Source of the DNA: JANNMJ01 sp031425525 | GTDB lineage: Bacteria; Bacteroidota; Bacteroidia; Cytophagales; Hymenobacteraceae | Direction of reading: 5' to 3' | Assembly: GCA_031425525.1 (NCBI GenBank) | Contig: JANPJM010000084.1 | Span: 1-64,000, forward strand | DNA length: 64,000 nt | In this document: positions 8,141 through 17,391 of the stretch, piece after piece | Numbering within the stretch: the first letter of the stretch is position 1 | Layout: each line of letters opens with the position of its first letter | Translations under genes and position numbers: made by a program | Notes under the pieces: generated by a model | Seen by the model: the letters and a program-made list of their open reading frames with translations, nothing else | Databases searched by the model: none | Told to the model about the DNA's origin: nothing

Positions 8141-9697
8141 CTAATCCACGTTATCGTGCAGGAAGCGATTATCGCCGAGCAATTCGTTATCGTCGCTTAG
8201 GCTGAAACGCGAGATTTTACGCTCTGCGCTCGGCGCCGATTGGTCGAGCGCAACGTGCCGCCGCAGGTATGCCGGCTGTTCCATCTGCTGCTTGAACTCC
8301 TCGCTCGTGACATCCGTCCCGGCCGACAGCTCGCGGAGGCGGCGGCGGCGGTCTTCGGTCTGCACCGCGAACCGGGCTTCGTCAGATTGCAGCCCGGCTG
8401 GGCGGCGCACGATGCGGGGCTCGTCGGCGGGGCCGGAATGCACCGGCTGCGCGATGGGCTCCGGCGCCGACGGCGCGGGCTGATCGAGGCCGTACGTGAC
8501 CCGCGTGGGCTCGTCGGTGGTGGCGACCGGGGCAGTGGCTTCAGCCGCTGCGGCTACCGGCTGCGCCTCGGCCGTGGCCGATGGCATCGAGGCGATCTGC
8601 ACGACGGGCTGCATGGCGCGGTCGGCGCCGTTGGAACCGTTGGTGGAGCCGGTGGGCGTCGGGTACACATCCATTTGCGGCGGCGCGGCGCGCACGGTGG
8701 CCGCCGAAGGCGCCAGCATGCTCGGCTCGCGCGTGAAGCCCGTGGCAATCACGGTCACGCGAATGGAAGAGCCCAGTTCGGGGTCGATGCCGTGCCCGAA
8801 GATGACATCGGCGCCCTCACCGGCTTTCTCCTGAATGAAGCCGGTGATTTCGCTCAGCTCGTCCATTTCCAACTCGGCATCCTCACCCGACATAATCGAG
8901 AGCAGAATTTTCTGCGCCCCGAAAATATCGGTGTTGTTGAGCAGCGGCGACGACAGCGCTTCCTCAGCGGCCCGCAGCGCACGGTTTTCGCCTTCGGTCA
9001 CGGCCGAACCCATCACGGCGGCGCCCGAATCCTTCATCACGGTCTTCACGTCCTCGAAATCGACGTTTACATCGGCCGTGACGGTAATGATCTCCGCGAT
9101 GGATTTGGCGGCCGTCGTCAGCACCGTATTGGCTTTGGCAAAGGCGTCCGAAATCTTCATCGAGCCGTACATTTCCTTGATCTTCTCATTGAGAATGACC
9201 AGCACGGTATCGCAGTTTTCGCTCATCTCGCGAATGCCTTTTTCGGCCGCTTCGCGTTTCTTCGGGCCTTCAAACTTGTACGGCGCCGTTACGATGCCTA
9301 CCGTCAGAATGCCCAATTCGCGCGCCAACTGCGCGATGACCGGCGCGGCGCCTGTGCCGGTACCGCCGCCCATTCCCGCTGTAATGAACACCATTTTGGT
9401 GCCCTGATTGAGCAAATCGCGGATTTCTTCCTTACTCTCCTGCGCCGCCGAACGGCCGCGCTCCGGGTTGGCGCCCGCGCCGAGCCCTTGGGTGAGGGCA
9501 TCGCCGATGGAAATTTTGGTCGTCACCGGCGAGGCCAGTAGCGCTTGCTTATCGGTGTTGCAGACCACGAACTCAACGTCCTTGATCCCCTGCTTGAACA
9601 TGTGATTGACGGCATTGGAACCGCCGCCGCCCACCCCAATCACTTTGATAATGGAGCGCCCTTGCGTGGGAATATCGAATTGGTAGGAAGATGCCAT
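8141..9697 (-). CDS. ftsZ: cell division protein FtsZ
   Basis: The tubulin-like GTPase that polymerises into the Z ring. N-terminal GVGGGGSNAV (21-30) and the T4 loop GGGTGTG (110-116) bind GTP. The GTPase and C-terminal polymerisation domains run to ~residue 325. A long, low-complexity, Ala/Pro-rich linker of ~170 residues follows, then a conserved tail ending ENR/DNRFLHDNVD-type (DNRFLHDNVD). At 518 aa it is longer than the E. coli protein because of the linker, as in many Bacteroidota. It is the last gene of murG-murC-ftsQ-ftsA-ftsZ. The gap to ftsA contains a heptad repeat. Confidence 0.98.
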   Translation of the reverse strand: MASSYQFDIPTQGRSIIKVIGVGGGGSNAVNHMFKQGIKDVEFVVCNTDKQALLASPVTTKISIGDALTQGLGAGANPERGRSAAQESKEEIRDLLNQGTKMVFITAGMGGGTGTGAAPVIAQLARELGILTVGIVTAPYKFEGPKKREAAEKGIREMSENCDTVLVILNEKIKEMYGSMKISDAFAKANTVLTTAAKSIAEIITVTADVNVDFEDVKTVMKDSGAAVMGSAVTEGENRALRAAEEALSSPLLNNTDIFGAQKILLSIMSGEDAELEMDELSEITGFIQEKAGEGADVIFGHGIDPELGSSIRVTVIATGFTREPSMLAPSAATVRAAPPQMDVYPTPTGSTNGSNGADRAMQPVVQIASMPSATAEAQPVAAAAEATAPVATTDEPTRVTYGLDQPAPSAPEPIAQPVHSGPADEPRIVRRPAGLQSDEARFAVQTEDRRRRLRELSAGTDVTSEEFKQQMEQPAYLRRHVALDQSAPSAERKISRFSLSDDNELLGDNRFLHDNVD

Positions 9698-9705
9698 GGG
9701 AAGTC

Positions 9706-9740
9706 GTTTCTCGTTTCTGGTTTCGTGTTTCTCGTTGTTC
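9706..9740. repeat. heptad-periodic repeat (copy 2, one arm)
   Basis: Five consecutive 7-mers (GTTTCTC, GTTTCTG, GTTTCGT, GTTTCTC, GTTGTTC) lie directly upstream of ftsZ, between ftsA and ftsZ. No good complementary arm follows, unlike the other copies, so it may be half of an eroded element. Confidence 0.75.
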
Positions 9741-9791
9741 AGTCAGGGGTGGGCACCGTCGTTTTTCGACGGGAAGCCAGAACGGAGAACA

Positions 9792-11138
9792 CTAATACTG
9801 TTTGTCGTCGAAATCGTCGATCAGCAGACCTTTGGCGCGTTCGATGATATTTTTGAACAGGCCCGACCCACCGCCGGTAGTTGAGGGTTTGGGTTTATCG
9901 ACGGGCCGCGCCTTCTCCTCGACGCGGGGCGCCGGGGTTGGGTGGCTTTGCTCGGCGGCTTCGAGGCGCCGCGCGATCCGGTCGTCGAGCGGCCGATAGC
10001 CGGCCAGCACCAGGCCCACCGTGGTGGCGTACATCGGGCTTTTCACCACCTCAATGCGCGATTTGCCCAAGTGTTCGTTCGGTAAACCCACGCGGGTTTC
10101 GAGGCCCGTGAGGAGGTCGGCGAGGGGGAGCAATTCGCGGAGTTGGGCACCGCCGCCCGTCACTACTAGCCCGGCGGGTAGGTCGGTATGGGAGTAGCCG
10201 GTGCGCTCGATTTCAACCGCGACTAGTTCCATGATTTCCTCCATCCGCGCCTCGATGATGTGCGCGAGGTTGCGGCGCGAAATTTCCTTCGGCGCGCGGT
10301 CGCGTAGGCCGGGAATGGAAATAAACTCGTCTTCGGACGTGCGCTCAGCGACGGCGTTGCCGAACTTCACTTTCAGCGCCTCGGCCTGGGCCGGCAGCAC
10401 GGCGCACCCCTGCTTGATGTCGCTCGTGACGATGGCGCCGCCGAACGGCAGCACCGCCGTGTGGCGGATGACGTGATCCTTGAAAATAGCAATGTCGGTG
10501 GTGCCACCGCCGATATCGACCAGCACCACGCCCACTTCCTTCTCCTCATCCGACAGCACGGCCATCGATGAAGCAAGCGGTTGCAAAATCAATTCGTCGA
10601 GTTGCAAACCGGCGCGTTGAACGCACTTTTTCAGGTTGGCAATCGCCTGCGATTGCGCCGTAATCAAATGGAAACTGCCTTCGAGGCGCACGCCGTTCAT
10701 CCCGACGGGGTCGGCGACGCCTTTCTCGTAATCAACCGTGTAATCCTGCGGCATGACGTGCAGAATCTCGTCGCCGGGCTGAATGACGAGGCGATGCATG
10801 TCGTTCGTCAGCCGATTGACGTCGGCGAGGCTGATCTCATTGTCTGAATTGCGCGTGATCGAACCGGTGCGGCGCACCGACCGGATATGCGACCCCGCGA
10901 CGCCCACGTTCACGATTTTGATATCGATGTTGGCCTGATCTTCAGCGATTTTGACAGCGCGCTTGATCGCTTCAACTGTTTTGTCGATATTCTGCACCGT
11001 ACCGCGCACTACGCCTTCGGAAGGCGCTTTTCCCATCCCGAGAATTTCGAGTTTGCCGTATTCGTTACGGCGCCCCACGAGGCAGCAGATTTTGGTGGTG
11101 CCGATGTCGAGGCCGACGACGATTTTATCAGGAGTCAT
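9792..11138 (-). CDS. ftsA: cell division protein FtsA
   Basis: The actin-like ATPase that tethers FtsZ to the membrane. The phosphate-1 motif is GLDIGTTKICCLVG near residue 9, phosphate-2 is VVLVDIGGGTTDIAIF (~200-215), and the adenosine motif is GLVVTGGGAQL near 310. The SHS2/1C domain lies between. The C-terminus (LFKNIIERAKGLLIDDF) is a plausible amphipathic membrane-binding helix after a Pro-rich spacer. At 448 aa it fits Bacteroidota FtsA. It sits between ftsQ and ftsZ on the same strand. Confidence 0.97.
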   Translation of the reverse strand: MTPDKIVVGLDIGTTKICCLVGRRNEYGKLEILGMGKAPSEGVVRGTVQNIDKTVEAIKRAVKIAEDQANIDIKIVNVGVAGSHIRSVRRTGSITRNSDNEISLADVNRLTNDMHRLVIQPGDEILHVMPQDYTVDYEKGVADPVGMNGVRLEGSFHLITAQSQAIANLKKCVQRAGLQLDELILQPLASSMAVLSDEEKEVGVVLVDIGGGTTDIAIFKDHVIRHTAVLPFGGAIVTSDIKQGCAVLPAQAEALKVKFGNAVAERTSEDEFISIPGLRDRAPKEISRRNLAHIIEARMEEIMELVAVEIERTGYSHTDLPAGLVVTGGGAQLRELLPLADLLTGLETRVGLPNEHLGKSRIEVVKSPMYATTVGLVLAGYRPLDDRIARRLEAAEQSHPTPAPRVEEKARPVDKPKPSTTGGGSGLFKNIIERAKGLLIDDFDDKQY

Positions 11139-11292
11139 GGAGGTGCAGGATGGTATCGGTGAGGCCCAGCGGGGAGCGAAAATTCAAAACACGAAGGAAC
11201 GGCAGCAACGCGGGAAGGGCAAGCTATCGAACCGTGAACAGGTAAAAAAGCGAATGAAAAGCGCTGGAGAAGCGCTCATCAGCCGGTTGAGG

Positions 11293-12054
11293 TTATTGAC
11301 AAACGACTTGATTGCGGTACTCGACATTGATGCGCCGGTAGCAATCCCAGCCGGTTGCCGGGAGTACGTGCCGATAGAAGGCGAGCAGCTTCGCGAGTTT
11401 TTCGGGCGCCCGGTCGGCGTAGCCAAACTCGATCAATTGTTCGCCTACCTGGGGCCAAAGCACCACTTTGCCCGATGGCAACAGCGTAACCTGCGCTATT
11501 TGCGCGCGCCAAAACGGGTCGGCTTGCAGCAGTTTGAGCAGGTCGAGGTACGAGCGGCCGACGGAATCCTGAAAAAACGCCCCCGTCAGTTCAGACCCGC
11601 CGGGTACGCTCGTGAGCGGCAGTACCCGCGCCGTGAACCGTGTGGAGAGCGGCAGTAAATGACCTTCCTCATCGACGTATTGGTCGAGCGCCGCATCTGG
11701 GTGGACTAGCCGCGCGAGCGGACGATTTTGCCGAATCCGTACCCGCACGTCGCCGCGCAAGCCACGATACACCTCGGCGTGCTGCACGAAGCGGTTAGCC
11801 CGCAACCGCTGTTCGAGTTGCGCCAAATTGATCTCCGCCGCCGACCGACCCACGAGTGGCTGGGCGCCGTCGCGGGTCAAGAGCGACGTAATTTCCTGCT
11901 GGCCGACGAAAAAATTATTCGTCTCGTTATCGATTCTCAGGCGCACGCCCGTGCAAACGCGCGCGGTCTGGCGCGTGCGGCCAAAGACCGCCCCGGCTAC
12001 CAAAAGTAGCAGGCAACTAAACGCAAAAAGGGAATACGCTACCGGACGCGACAC
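11293..12054 (-). CDS. ftsQ: cell division protein FtsQ/DivIB
   Basis: A bitopic divisome protein of 253 aa. A short cytoplasmic N-terminus and one membrane segment (YSLFAFSCLLLLVAGAVFG, ~7-25) precede a periplasmic POTRA-like part (residues ~38-110, with EITSLLTRDGAQPLVG) and the FtsQ beta domain. The DEEGHLLPL motif near 128 is typical. Sequence conservation is low in this family, so the call rests on topology plus position between murC and ftsA. A 154-nt gap to ftsA shows no separate gene. Upstream, 12055-12170 is an AT-rich stretch with a small hairpin (CCTAACT/AGTTAGG at 12061-12083) and may hold a promoter. Confidence 0.88.
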   Translation of the reverse strand: MSRPVAYSLFAFSCLLLLVAGAVFGRTRQTARVCTGVRLRIDNETNNFFVGQQEITSLLTRDGAQPLVGRSAAEINLAQLEQRLRANRFVQHAEVYRGLRGDVRVRIRQNRPLARLVHPDAALDQYVDEEGHLLPLSTRFTARVLPLTSVPGGSELTGAFFQDSVGRSYLDLLKLLQADPFWRAQIAQVTLLPSGKVVLWPQVGEQLIEFGYADRAPEKLAKLLAFYRHVLPATGWDCYRRINVEYRNQVVCQ

Positions 12055-12170
12055 AGACTTCCTAACTAGGCCCGCAAGTTAGGTTAATCCCGTGGAACGT
12101 TAGTGGAACATAGGACGAATTTTACAAAAAATTTATCCTCAATGCCTGTCATACTACTAAAAACGCCCTT

Positions 12171-13685
12171 TTAGTCGGTAGAGGCCAGCCACGCCCGTAG
12201 CGGCTCGACCAGCGTGTCGATGTCGCCGGCGCCGATGGTGGCCAGTACGTCGGGGCGGCGGGCGGCGGCGGTCAAGTATGGTAGCAATCGATCTTTAGCC
12301 GGCAGCAAGACCGAAATAGAGGCGGTGAGGCCCGCAAAAATCAGCTCACTCGTGACGCCCGCAATCGGTTCTTCGCGGGCGGGGTAGATGGGAAGCAGCA
12401 CGACCTCGTCGGCAAGGCTGAGCGCCGTGGTGAACCCGGCCGCGAAGTCACGAGTGCGCGAAAAGAGGTGCGGCTGAAAAACGGCCGTGATGCGCCGTCC
12501 CGGATACAGCGCACGCAACGAGGTCAAAAATGCTTCGATTTCGCGCGGGTGGTGCGCGTAGTCGTCGACGTACACGGTGGTGGCATCTTCCCACACGAAC
12601 TCAAACCGCCGCTTCACGCCCAAGTAAGCGGGTACGGCTTCCTGTAATGCCGCCTCCCCTACGCCCACAAACTGCGCAACGGCAGCAGCGGCGACCATAT
12701 TTTCTACGTTATGAAAACCCGGGACTCGCAGCGCCAAGTCGGCTACCGCGCCGAACGGCGCAATCAGATCGAAGGTGAACGTGCGGCCGGCCACGCGCAG
12801 GTTGACCGCCAGCGCCTGCGGCTCGGCCGTACCGCTGGATGAAACCGCCGCTTCGGCTGCCGTTGCCAATCCGTAGCGCACAACGCGCACCGTCGGGTCG
12901 ATGGCAGCCAGCACGCGCGCATCGGCGGTGTGGTTGATCAGCAACAGGCCGTGCGGCTGAATCTGGGCGATGAAGTCGCGGAAGGAATCGAGCAGCGCCG
13001 CTTTGTCGCCGTAGATGTCGAGGTGGTCGGCGTCGGTACTCGTCACGATAGCCACCGTAGGATGGAGCGTCAGAAACGAGCGGTCGTATTCATCGGCCTC
13101 CACCACCGTCCAAAGTGAATTTTCGATGGAGCGATTGAGTGATTGAGCGATTGGCGCCTCTGGTGAGATTACAGCGGGCGGCAGTAGCAGATTCGACCCA
13201 AAATTGGTCGCGATGCCGCCCAAAAACGCCGCCACCGGCACGCCCGCGTGGTGCAGTAAGTGCGCCATCATCGACGAGGTAGTGGTTTTGCCGTGGGTGC
13301 CGGCCACCGCAATCAAGCGCGTGCCGGCCGTGAGTAGCCCCAACACTTCGCTGCGTTTGCTGATGGCGTAGCCGTGGGCCTGAAAATGCCGCCATTGCGC
13401 GTGGCCGGCGGGCACGGCAGGCGTGCGCACGATGAGAACAGCGGCGGGGTCGGCCGTTACCCAACTGGGCAGCGTATCAACGGCTTCATCAAAAAGCACC
13501 GTAATGCCTTCGGCTTCCAGAGCGGCCGTAAGGGGCGTCGGGGTGCGGTCGTAGCCGCCGACGCGGTGGCCGCGCACCCGAAACCACCGCGCGAGCGCGC
13601 TCATCCCGATGCCACCGATACCGAGAAACCAGATGTTGGGAGGAAGTTTCGAGTTTCGAGTGGTGAGTTTTGAGTGGTCAGTCAC
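12171..13685 (-). CDS. murC: UDP-N-acetylmuramate-L-alanine ligase (MurC)
   Basis: Adds L-Ala to UDP-MurNAc in peptidoglycan precursor synthesis (cytoplasm, ATP-dependent). Motifs are the Rossmann WFLGIGGIGMSALA (~19-32), the ATP loop AVAGTHGKTTTSSMMAHLL, VVEADEYDRSFL, the VDDYAHHP motif and FQPHLFSRT. It has 504 aa. Two oddities: codons 1-14 (MTDHSKLTTRNSKL) are encoded by a heptad repeat, and an octad-repeat stretch at 13129-13154 encodes extra residues (PIAQSLNRSIENS) just before VVEADEYDRS. No other start codon exists before the Rossmann motif. Follows murG after ~70 nt. Confidence 0.95.
   Translation of the reverse strand: MTDHSKLTTRNSKLPPNIWFLGIGGIGMSALARWFRVRGHRVGGYDRTPTPLTAALEAEGITVLFDEAVDTLPSWVTADPAAVLIVRTPAVPAGHAQWRHFQAHGYAISKRSEVLGLLTAGTRLIAVAGTHGKTTTSSMMAHLLHHAGVPVAAFLGGIATNFGSNLLLPPAVISPEAPIAQSLNRSIENSLWTVVEADEYDRSFLTLHPTVAIVTSTDADHLDIYGDKAALLDSFRDFIAQIQPHGLLLINHTADARVLAAIDPTVRVVRYGLATAAEAAVSSSGTAEPQALAVNLRVAGRTFTFDLIAPFGAVADLALRVPGFHNVENMVAAAAVAQFVGVGEAALQEAVPAYLGVKRRFEFVWEDATTVYVDDYAHHPREIEAFLTSLRALYPGRRITAVFQPHLFSRTRDFAAGFTTALSLADEVVLLPIYPAREEPIAGVTSELIFAGLTASISVLLPAKDRLLPYLTAAARRPDVLATIGAGDIDTLVEPLRAWLASTD
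13129..13154. repeat. octamer tandem repeat inside murC
   Basis: GAGCGATT, GAGTGATT, GAGCGATT plus GG lie in tandem within the murC coding region. They encode a short loop insertion next to the VEADEYDRS motif. It looks like the intergenic heptad repeats but has an 8-nt period, and the frame is kept. Confidence 0.6.
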
Positions 13686-13753
13686 AGAAGATTTCAGCGG
13701 TTAACAGCGGTTATTCTACTTCTTATCACTCGAAACTCACCACTCGAAACTCG
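13646..13753. repeat. heptad-periodic inverted repeat (copy 3)
   Basis: The left arm has exact 7-mers from 13646: GTTTCGA, GTTTCGA, GTGGTGA, GTTTTGA, GTGGTCA, GTCACAG. The right arm (13726-13753) is TCACTCG, AAACTCA, CCACTCG, AAACTCG, the imperfect complement. The left arm overlaps the first 14 codons of murC, and the right arm ends a few bases from the murG stop. Confidence 0.85.
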
Positions 13754-13756
13754 AAC

Positions 13757-14875
13757 CTATCGCACCAAGGCCAGTATTTCATTTACGATGGCCGACGTGG
13801 CGTTGGGCCGGCCGAACGGCAGCAGGTTTTTCCGTAGCACTTCCTGCCGCGCAGGGTTTTGCACGAGCGCCAGCACTTCATCGATGAGGCGGGTGGCGGC
13901 TTCGGCATCGGCCAGCAACAGGGCCGCGCCGCGCTGGGCAAGCGCCTGGGCGTTCTTGGTTTGATGGTCTTCCGTGACGTTGGGCGACGGCACCAGAATG
14001 CTGGGGTGGCCGGTGAGGCTCAGTTCGGAGATAGCCAGCGCCCCGGCGCGACTCACGACCACATCGGCCAGACCGAACGCCAAATCCATCCGCTTGATGA
14101 AATCGAAGACCTTTACGCCGCGCATCACGAAGGGTGCAGCGATGGAAACGGCATCGGAATAATAGCCTTTGCCGGTTTGCCAGATCACCTGGCAGCCGGC
14201 TTCCACGAGGCGGCGCAGCCCGGCGGCCATTGCCTCGTTGAGGGTGCGGGCCCCGAGCGAGCCACCGATAAGCAGCACCGTGGGCTTGCCGGCGGCGAGA
14301 CCGAAATATTGCGCCGCCTCCACGCCGTGCTGCCGGGCGCTCAGAATATCGCTGCGGACAGGGTTGCCGGTGAGGATAATTTTCTCCTTCGGAAAGAAGC
14401 GCTCCATCCCCTCGTAGGCCACGCACACGCGGCGGGCGCGCTTCGCCAACAACTTGTTGGTGAGACCGGCGTACGAATTCTGCTCCTGAATGAGCGTCGG
14501 AATGTCGAGGTTGGCAGCAGCCAGCAACGTTGGGGCCGAGGCATACCCACCCACGCCCACCACCACCGCCGGCCGAAACTCCTGCACGATGCGGCGGGCT
14601 TCGCGCACGGCGCCGATGAGCTTGAACGGAAACGCCAGGTTATCAAGCGTCAGGCGGCGTTGCAGGCCGGCCACGCGCAGGCCTTTTATTTCGTAGCCCG
14701 CTTCGGGTACGCGCACCATTTCCATCCGGCCGAGGGCCCCGACGAACAGGATGACGGCATTGGGGTGGCGCGCCCGGATTTCGTTCGCAATCGCGACGGC
14801 CGGGTAAATATGGCCGCCGGTGCCGCCGCCGCTGATGATCACGCGCAGCGGAGCCGCCGAAGTAGGAGTTGTCAC
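13757..14875 (-). CDS. murG: UDP-GlcNAc:undecaprenyl-PP-MurNAc-pentapeptide GlcNAc transferase (MurG)
   Basis: Converts lipid I to lipid II at the inner face of the membrane. A 372-aa GT28 enzyme. The N-domain G-loop is ISGGGTGGHIYPA at ~14-26 with a second G-loop GVGGYASAPTLLAA. The C-domain UDP-GlcNAc site shows LLIGGSLGARTLNEA, VSRAGALAISEL and PSPNVTEDHQTKNA. It is first of the five-gene division set in this window. ftsW, murD and mraY, which usually lie upstream, are not adjacent; an unrelated lipoprotein gene is. Confidence 0.96.
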   Translation of the reverse strand: MTTPTSAAPLRVIISGGGTGGHIYPAVAIANEIRARHPNAVILFVGALGRMEMVRVPEAGYEIKGLRVAGLQRRLTLDNLAFPFKLIGAVREARRIVQEFRPAVVVGVGGYASAPTLLAAANLDIPTLIQEQNSYAGLTNKLLAKRARRVCVAYEGMERFFPKEKIILTGNPVRSDILSARQHGVEAAQYFGLAAGKPTVLLIGGSLGARTLNEAMAAGLRRLVEAGCQVIWQTGKGYYSDAVSIAAPFVMRGVKVFDFIKRMDLAFGLADVVVSRAGALAISELSLTGHPSILVPSPNVTEDHQTKNAQALAQRGAALLLADAEAATRLIDEVLALVQNPARQEVLRKNLLPFGRPNATSAIVNEILALVR

Positions 14876-14982
14876 AGTGGGGAAAGAGCGCCGTTTGGCC
14901 CGGCAAAGATGCGGCTTTGGGGCCGATTACGCTAACGCCCCGTTCACGCCGCGCCTTGTCGGCCCGCCGTTACGCTCCCCTG

Positions 14983-17157
14983 CTACTCTACCACGTCGAG
15001 GGTGGCAAGGGCGGTGCGCAACTCAGCGAGTGTCACGGGGCGGTAGGCCAAGGCGTTGGGCAGCGGCTCGCCGACGGTAGCGGGTTGCAACGCGAGCCAA
15101 GTTTGCCCTTGCGCATCGGTGCGGATGGCGACTACCGTGACCGGCTCGCGGCTGGGCAGGTTGGCAAAATGTGCCTCGGTGCCGCGCGGCGTGCCGGCTA
15201 TCACCACCCGCGCCCGCCGGAAAACGAGGCGCACATCGGCATCGGGGGCGCCCGTCGGCACGGTGTAGGCCACTTTAGGCGCACTCGTTTCGACGACACG
15301 CTGGGCGTTGACCCACCCAAGCTGCGGTGCATCGAGCAGGTACCGGCTACCGAGCAGATCGACCGGCGGCCGGCCGGTGCGGGCCGAGGCCGCAGCGGCC
15401 TCGGCGTCGGCGGGGGCGCCACGTACGGGGTGGTCGGCGTCGATGACGAACTGCGCCCGCGCCGAGTTTTCGCACGGCGCCCAATCGTCGGCGGGGCGGA
15501 TTTCGACATCCATCGTTGCGTCTTCGTAGCAGAGAACGTAGAGCCGGGCGCGCATCGTGGTGGCCCGGCCAGAGCAAGTGCCCGCCCGCCACGAGCCCTT
15601 CAGCAGCGGCACGGCGTTTTGCAGGGCGATGCGTAGCTCGTCGTGGTAGCCCGTTGCGGGTTCCCAGTTACCGGCTACGCCGTTTTCGCTTACCGTAAAG
15701 CAAATCGTAAGTACATCGAGCCCTTCTTCGAGGGTTTTGGTGTAGCGCAGTACGCGGCCCGACTCGCTCCATTCCTTCCGCATGCGGCGGCGGTCGGAGG
15801 TGGGCATTTCGGCCAATAGTTCTTCGGCGCGGGTGGGTGTGAAATGAAGGCGCGCGCGCAGGGCGTTTTCGATGGAAGCCAGGCCCGGCAGATACATCGG
15901 GGCACGGGCGCGCACCACCTCGGCGGGGTCGGTGGTGGTGGGGTACCAGCGGGGGCCGTCGGCGGCCGAATCGGCGGTGTAGGCACGCATGGCGGGGCGC
16001 CGCGTACCACGTATGGGCAACGCGAGATGCAGATCGCGCCCGGCGCGCAGCGCGCACGGGCGGCCCGACGCCGTGGCTTCCAACCATACCCCGCCGCCGG
16101 TTTCGAGCAGTTGCCCGTCGGCGGCGCGGGTGTTGAGGTTGGCGAGCAGCACGTCGGGCACGCCCGCCAACTCGCGGAGACGCAGGGTGACGGGGCCGCT
16201 GAATTCGCGGGCCGTATCACCGGCAAGCACCAACGACCCGGCCGTGTAGTATACCAACGTACCCCCGACGGTGCGCAGCACGGTATCGCGGCGGGCGTTC
16301 AGGCGGAAGGTTTGCACGGGCGGCGCGGCCACTTGTGAGAGCCGGGCCAGCGGCCGTACCAGCACCGGCGCGGTGCTGTCGGGCACGAGCATCGTGGGCG
16401 CCGCCACCCGCGCCGCCCGCCCCGAACGGGTAGCCCGCGCGGGTGAGGCGGCCACTACCTGCGGGGCAGAAACAGCCGCCGCTACGGCCGGGCTGCTGGT
16501 TACGCCGGGCGCAACGGCCACGGCCGGGGGCACCGACGTGGCCACAGGCGCCGGCGCCGGAAGCGGGGATGCGGGTACAATAGCTGTTGCCACCCCAACC
16601 GGACGAACCACCTGAGCAATCGGTGCTTGAGGAACCGACCGAACGACGATAACGGGCGGCTTCGCTTTCGGCCGTGCCGATTGCCTGGCGCGCGGGGCAG
16701 CCGGTCGGGTAATAGTTGGTTTCGGGAGCGAAGTTGCGGCCTTCGCGTACGTGGCGGCAGGCCGCGCGACGGGCTTCAGTACGGGCCGGATAGCCGGGCG
16801 GGCCACGGGACGGACCGCCGGGCGCGGCACCGGGCGGGCCGCCACCACCGACCGACTTGCGGGCTTACTCACGGGCTTACGCGCAACCGGCCGTTTCACC
16901 ACCTTCCCGGCCAGCGGCTTGGAAGGCTTGGCCGAAACCACGGGCTCCACTACGGGCGGCGTGACGGGCGTAGAAGCGTACGCCGAAACGGGCGCCTTAC
17001 CCGCTGGGGCAGCCCCGGCCGCGCGGGCTTCCGCTGATAACACCTCGGATTTGGAGCGCACCTCTACCGCCGCGCGGTCGGAGGAACAGGCGGCGAGCAA
17101 CGCGCCAACGACCAAAAGCCACGAATGGCGCACGTGAGACGGGAAGAGGTGCTTCAT
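14983..17157 (-). CDS. large Ala/Pro-rich lipoprotein, function unknown
   Basis: A 724-aa exported lipoprotein. The N-terminal WLLVVGALLAACSS is a lipobox signal with C24 as the anchor. Residues ~45-300 are low complexity, rich in Ala, Pro, Val and Lys/Arg with repeated RPV/RPA motifs, and probably span the periplasm or peptidoglycan. From ~305 to ~420 a beta-rich segment (DTVLRTVGGTLVYYTAGSL..., ETGGGVWLEA...) resembles surface-protein sandwich modules. The last ~300 residues form a globular domain with several Cys. I cannot name a family. Its stop lies ~108 nt before murG on the same strand, so co-transcription with the division genes is possible. Confidence 0.75.
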   Translation of the reverse strand: MKHLFPSHVRHSWLLVVGALLAACSSDRAAVEVRSKSEVLSAEARAAGAAPAGKAPVSAYASTPVTPPVVEPVVSAKPSKPLAGKVVKRPVARKPVSKPASRSVVAARPVPRPAVRPVARPAIRPVLKPVARPAATYAKAATSLPKPTITRPAAPRARQSARPKAKPPVIVVRSVPQAPIAQVVRPVGVATAIVPASPLPAPAPVATSVPPAVAVAPGVTSSPAVAAAVSAPQVVAASPARATRSGRAARVAAPTMLVPDSTAPVLVRPLARLSQVAAPPVQTFRLNARRDTVLRTVGGTLVYYTAGSLVLAGDTAREFSGPVTLRLRELAGVPDVLLANLNTRAADGQLLETGGGVWLEATASGRPCALRAGRDLHLALPIRGTRRPAMRAYTADSAADGPRWYPTTTDPAEVVRARAPMYLPGLASIENALRARLHFTPTRAEELLAEMPTSDRRRMRKEWSESGRVLRYTKTLEEGLDVLTICFTVSENGVAGNWEPATGYHDELRIALQNAVPLLKGSWRAGTCSGRATTMRARLYVLCYEDATMDVEIRPADDWAPCENSARAQFVIDADHPVRGAPADAEAAAASARTGRPPVDLLGSRYLLDAPQLGWVNAQRVVETSAPKVAYTVPTGAPDADVRLVFRRARVVIAGTPRGTEAHFANLPSREPVTVVAIRTDAQGQTWLALQPATVGEPLPNALAYRPVTLAELRTALATLDVVE

Positions 17158-17319
17158 CGGGTGACGAAGTTGGAAAAGAAAGGACGTTGCGCCAGCGGCG
17201 CGCGGCAGAACCGCGCAACATGCGCGCCAACGCCGATATTTTGCCCACGGTGCGAAGTGAACGCCGGTGAACGCGCGCTACCGGCCCGTGACCGGGGTTT
17301 GCGACGGGTTGAAATGAAA

Positions 17320-17354
17320 ACGGCCCGCCCGCGACTGATTCGCGGGCGGGCCGT
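17320..17354 (-). terminator. terminator hairpin downstream of acnA
   Basis: A perfect 14-bp stem (ACGGCCCGCCCGCG at 17320-17333, complement at 17341-17354) with a 7-nt loop, beginning ~38 nt past the aconitase stop. Confidence 0.75.
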
Positions 17355-17391
17355 GGTAGCAACCGAGGGTTTCAGCCTAAGCCTTACGACA

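Noticed and set aside
11139..11292. A small gene between ftsA and ftsQ
   Set aside because: Open frames here are short, run into ftsQ on the wrong frame and show no features; it is treated as a spacer.
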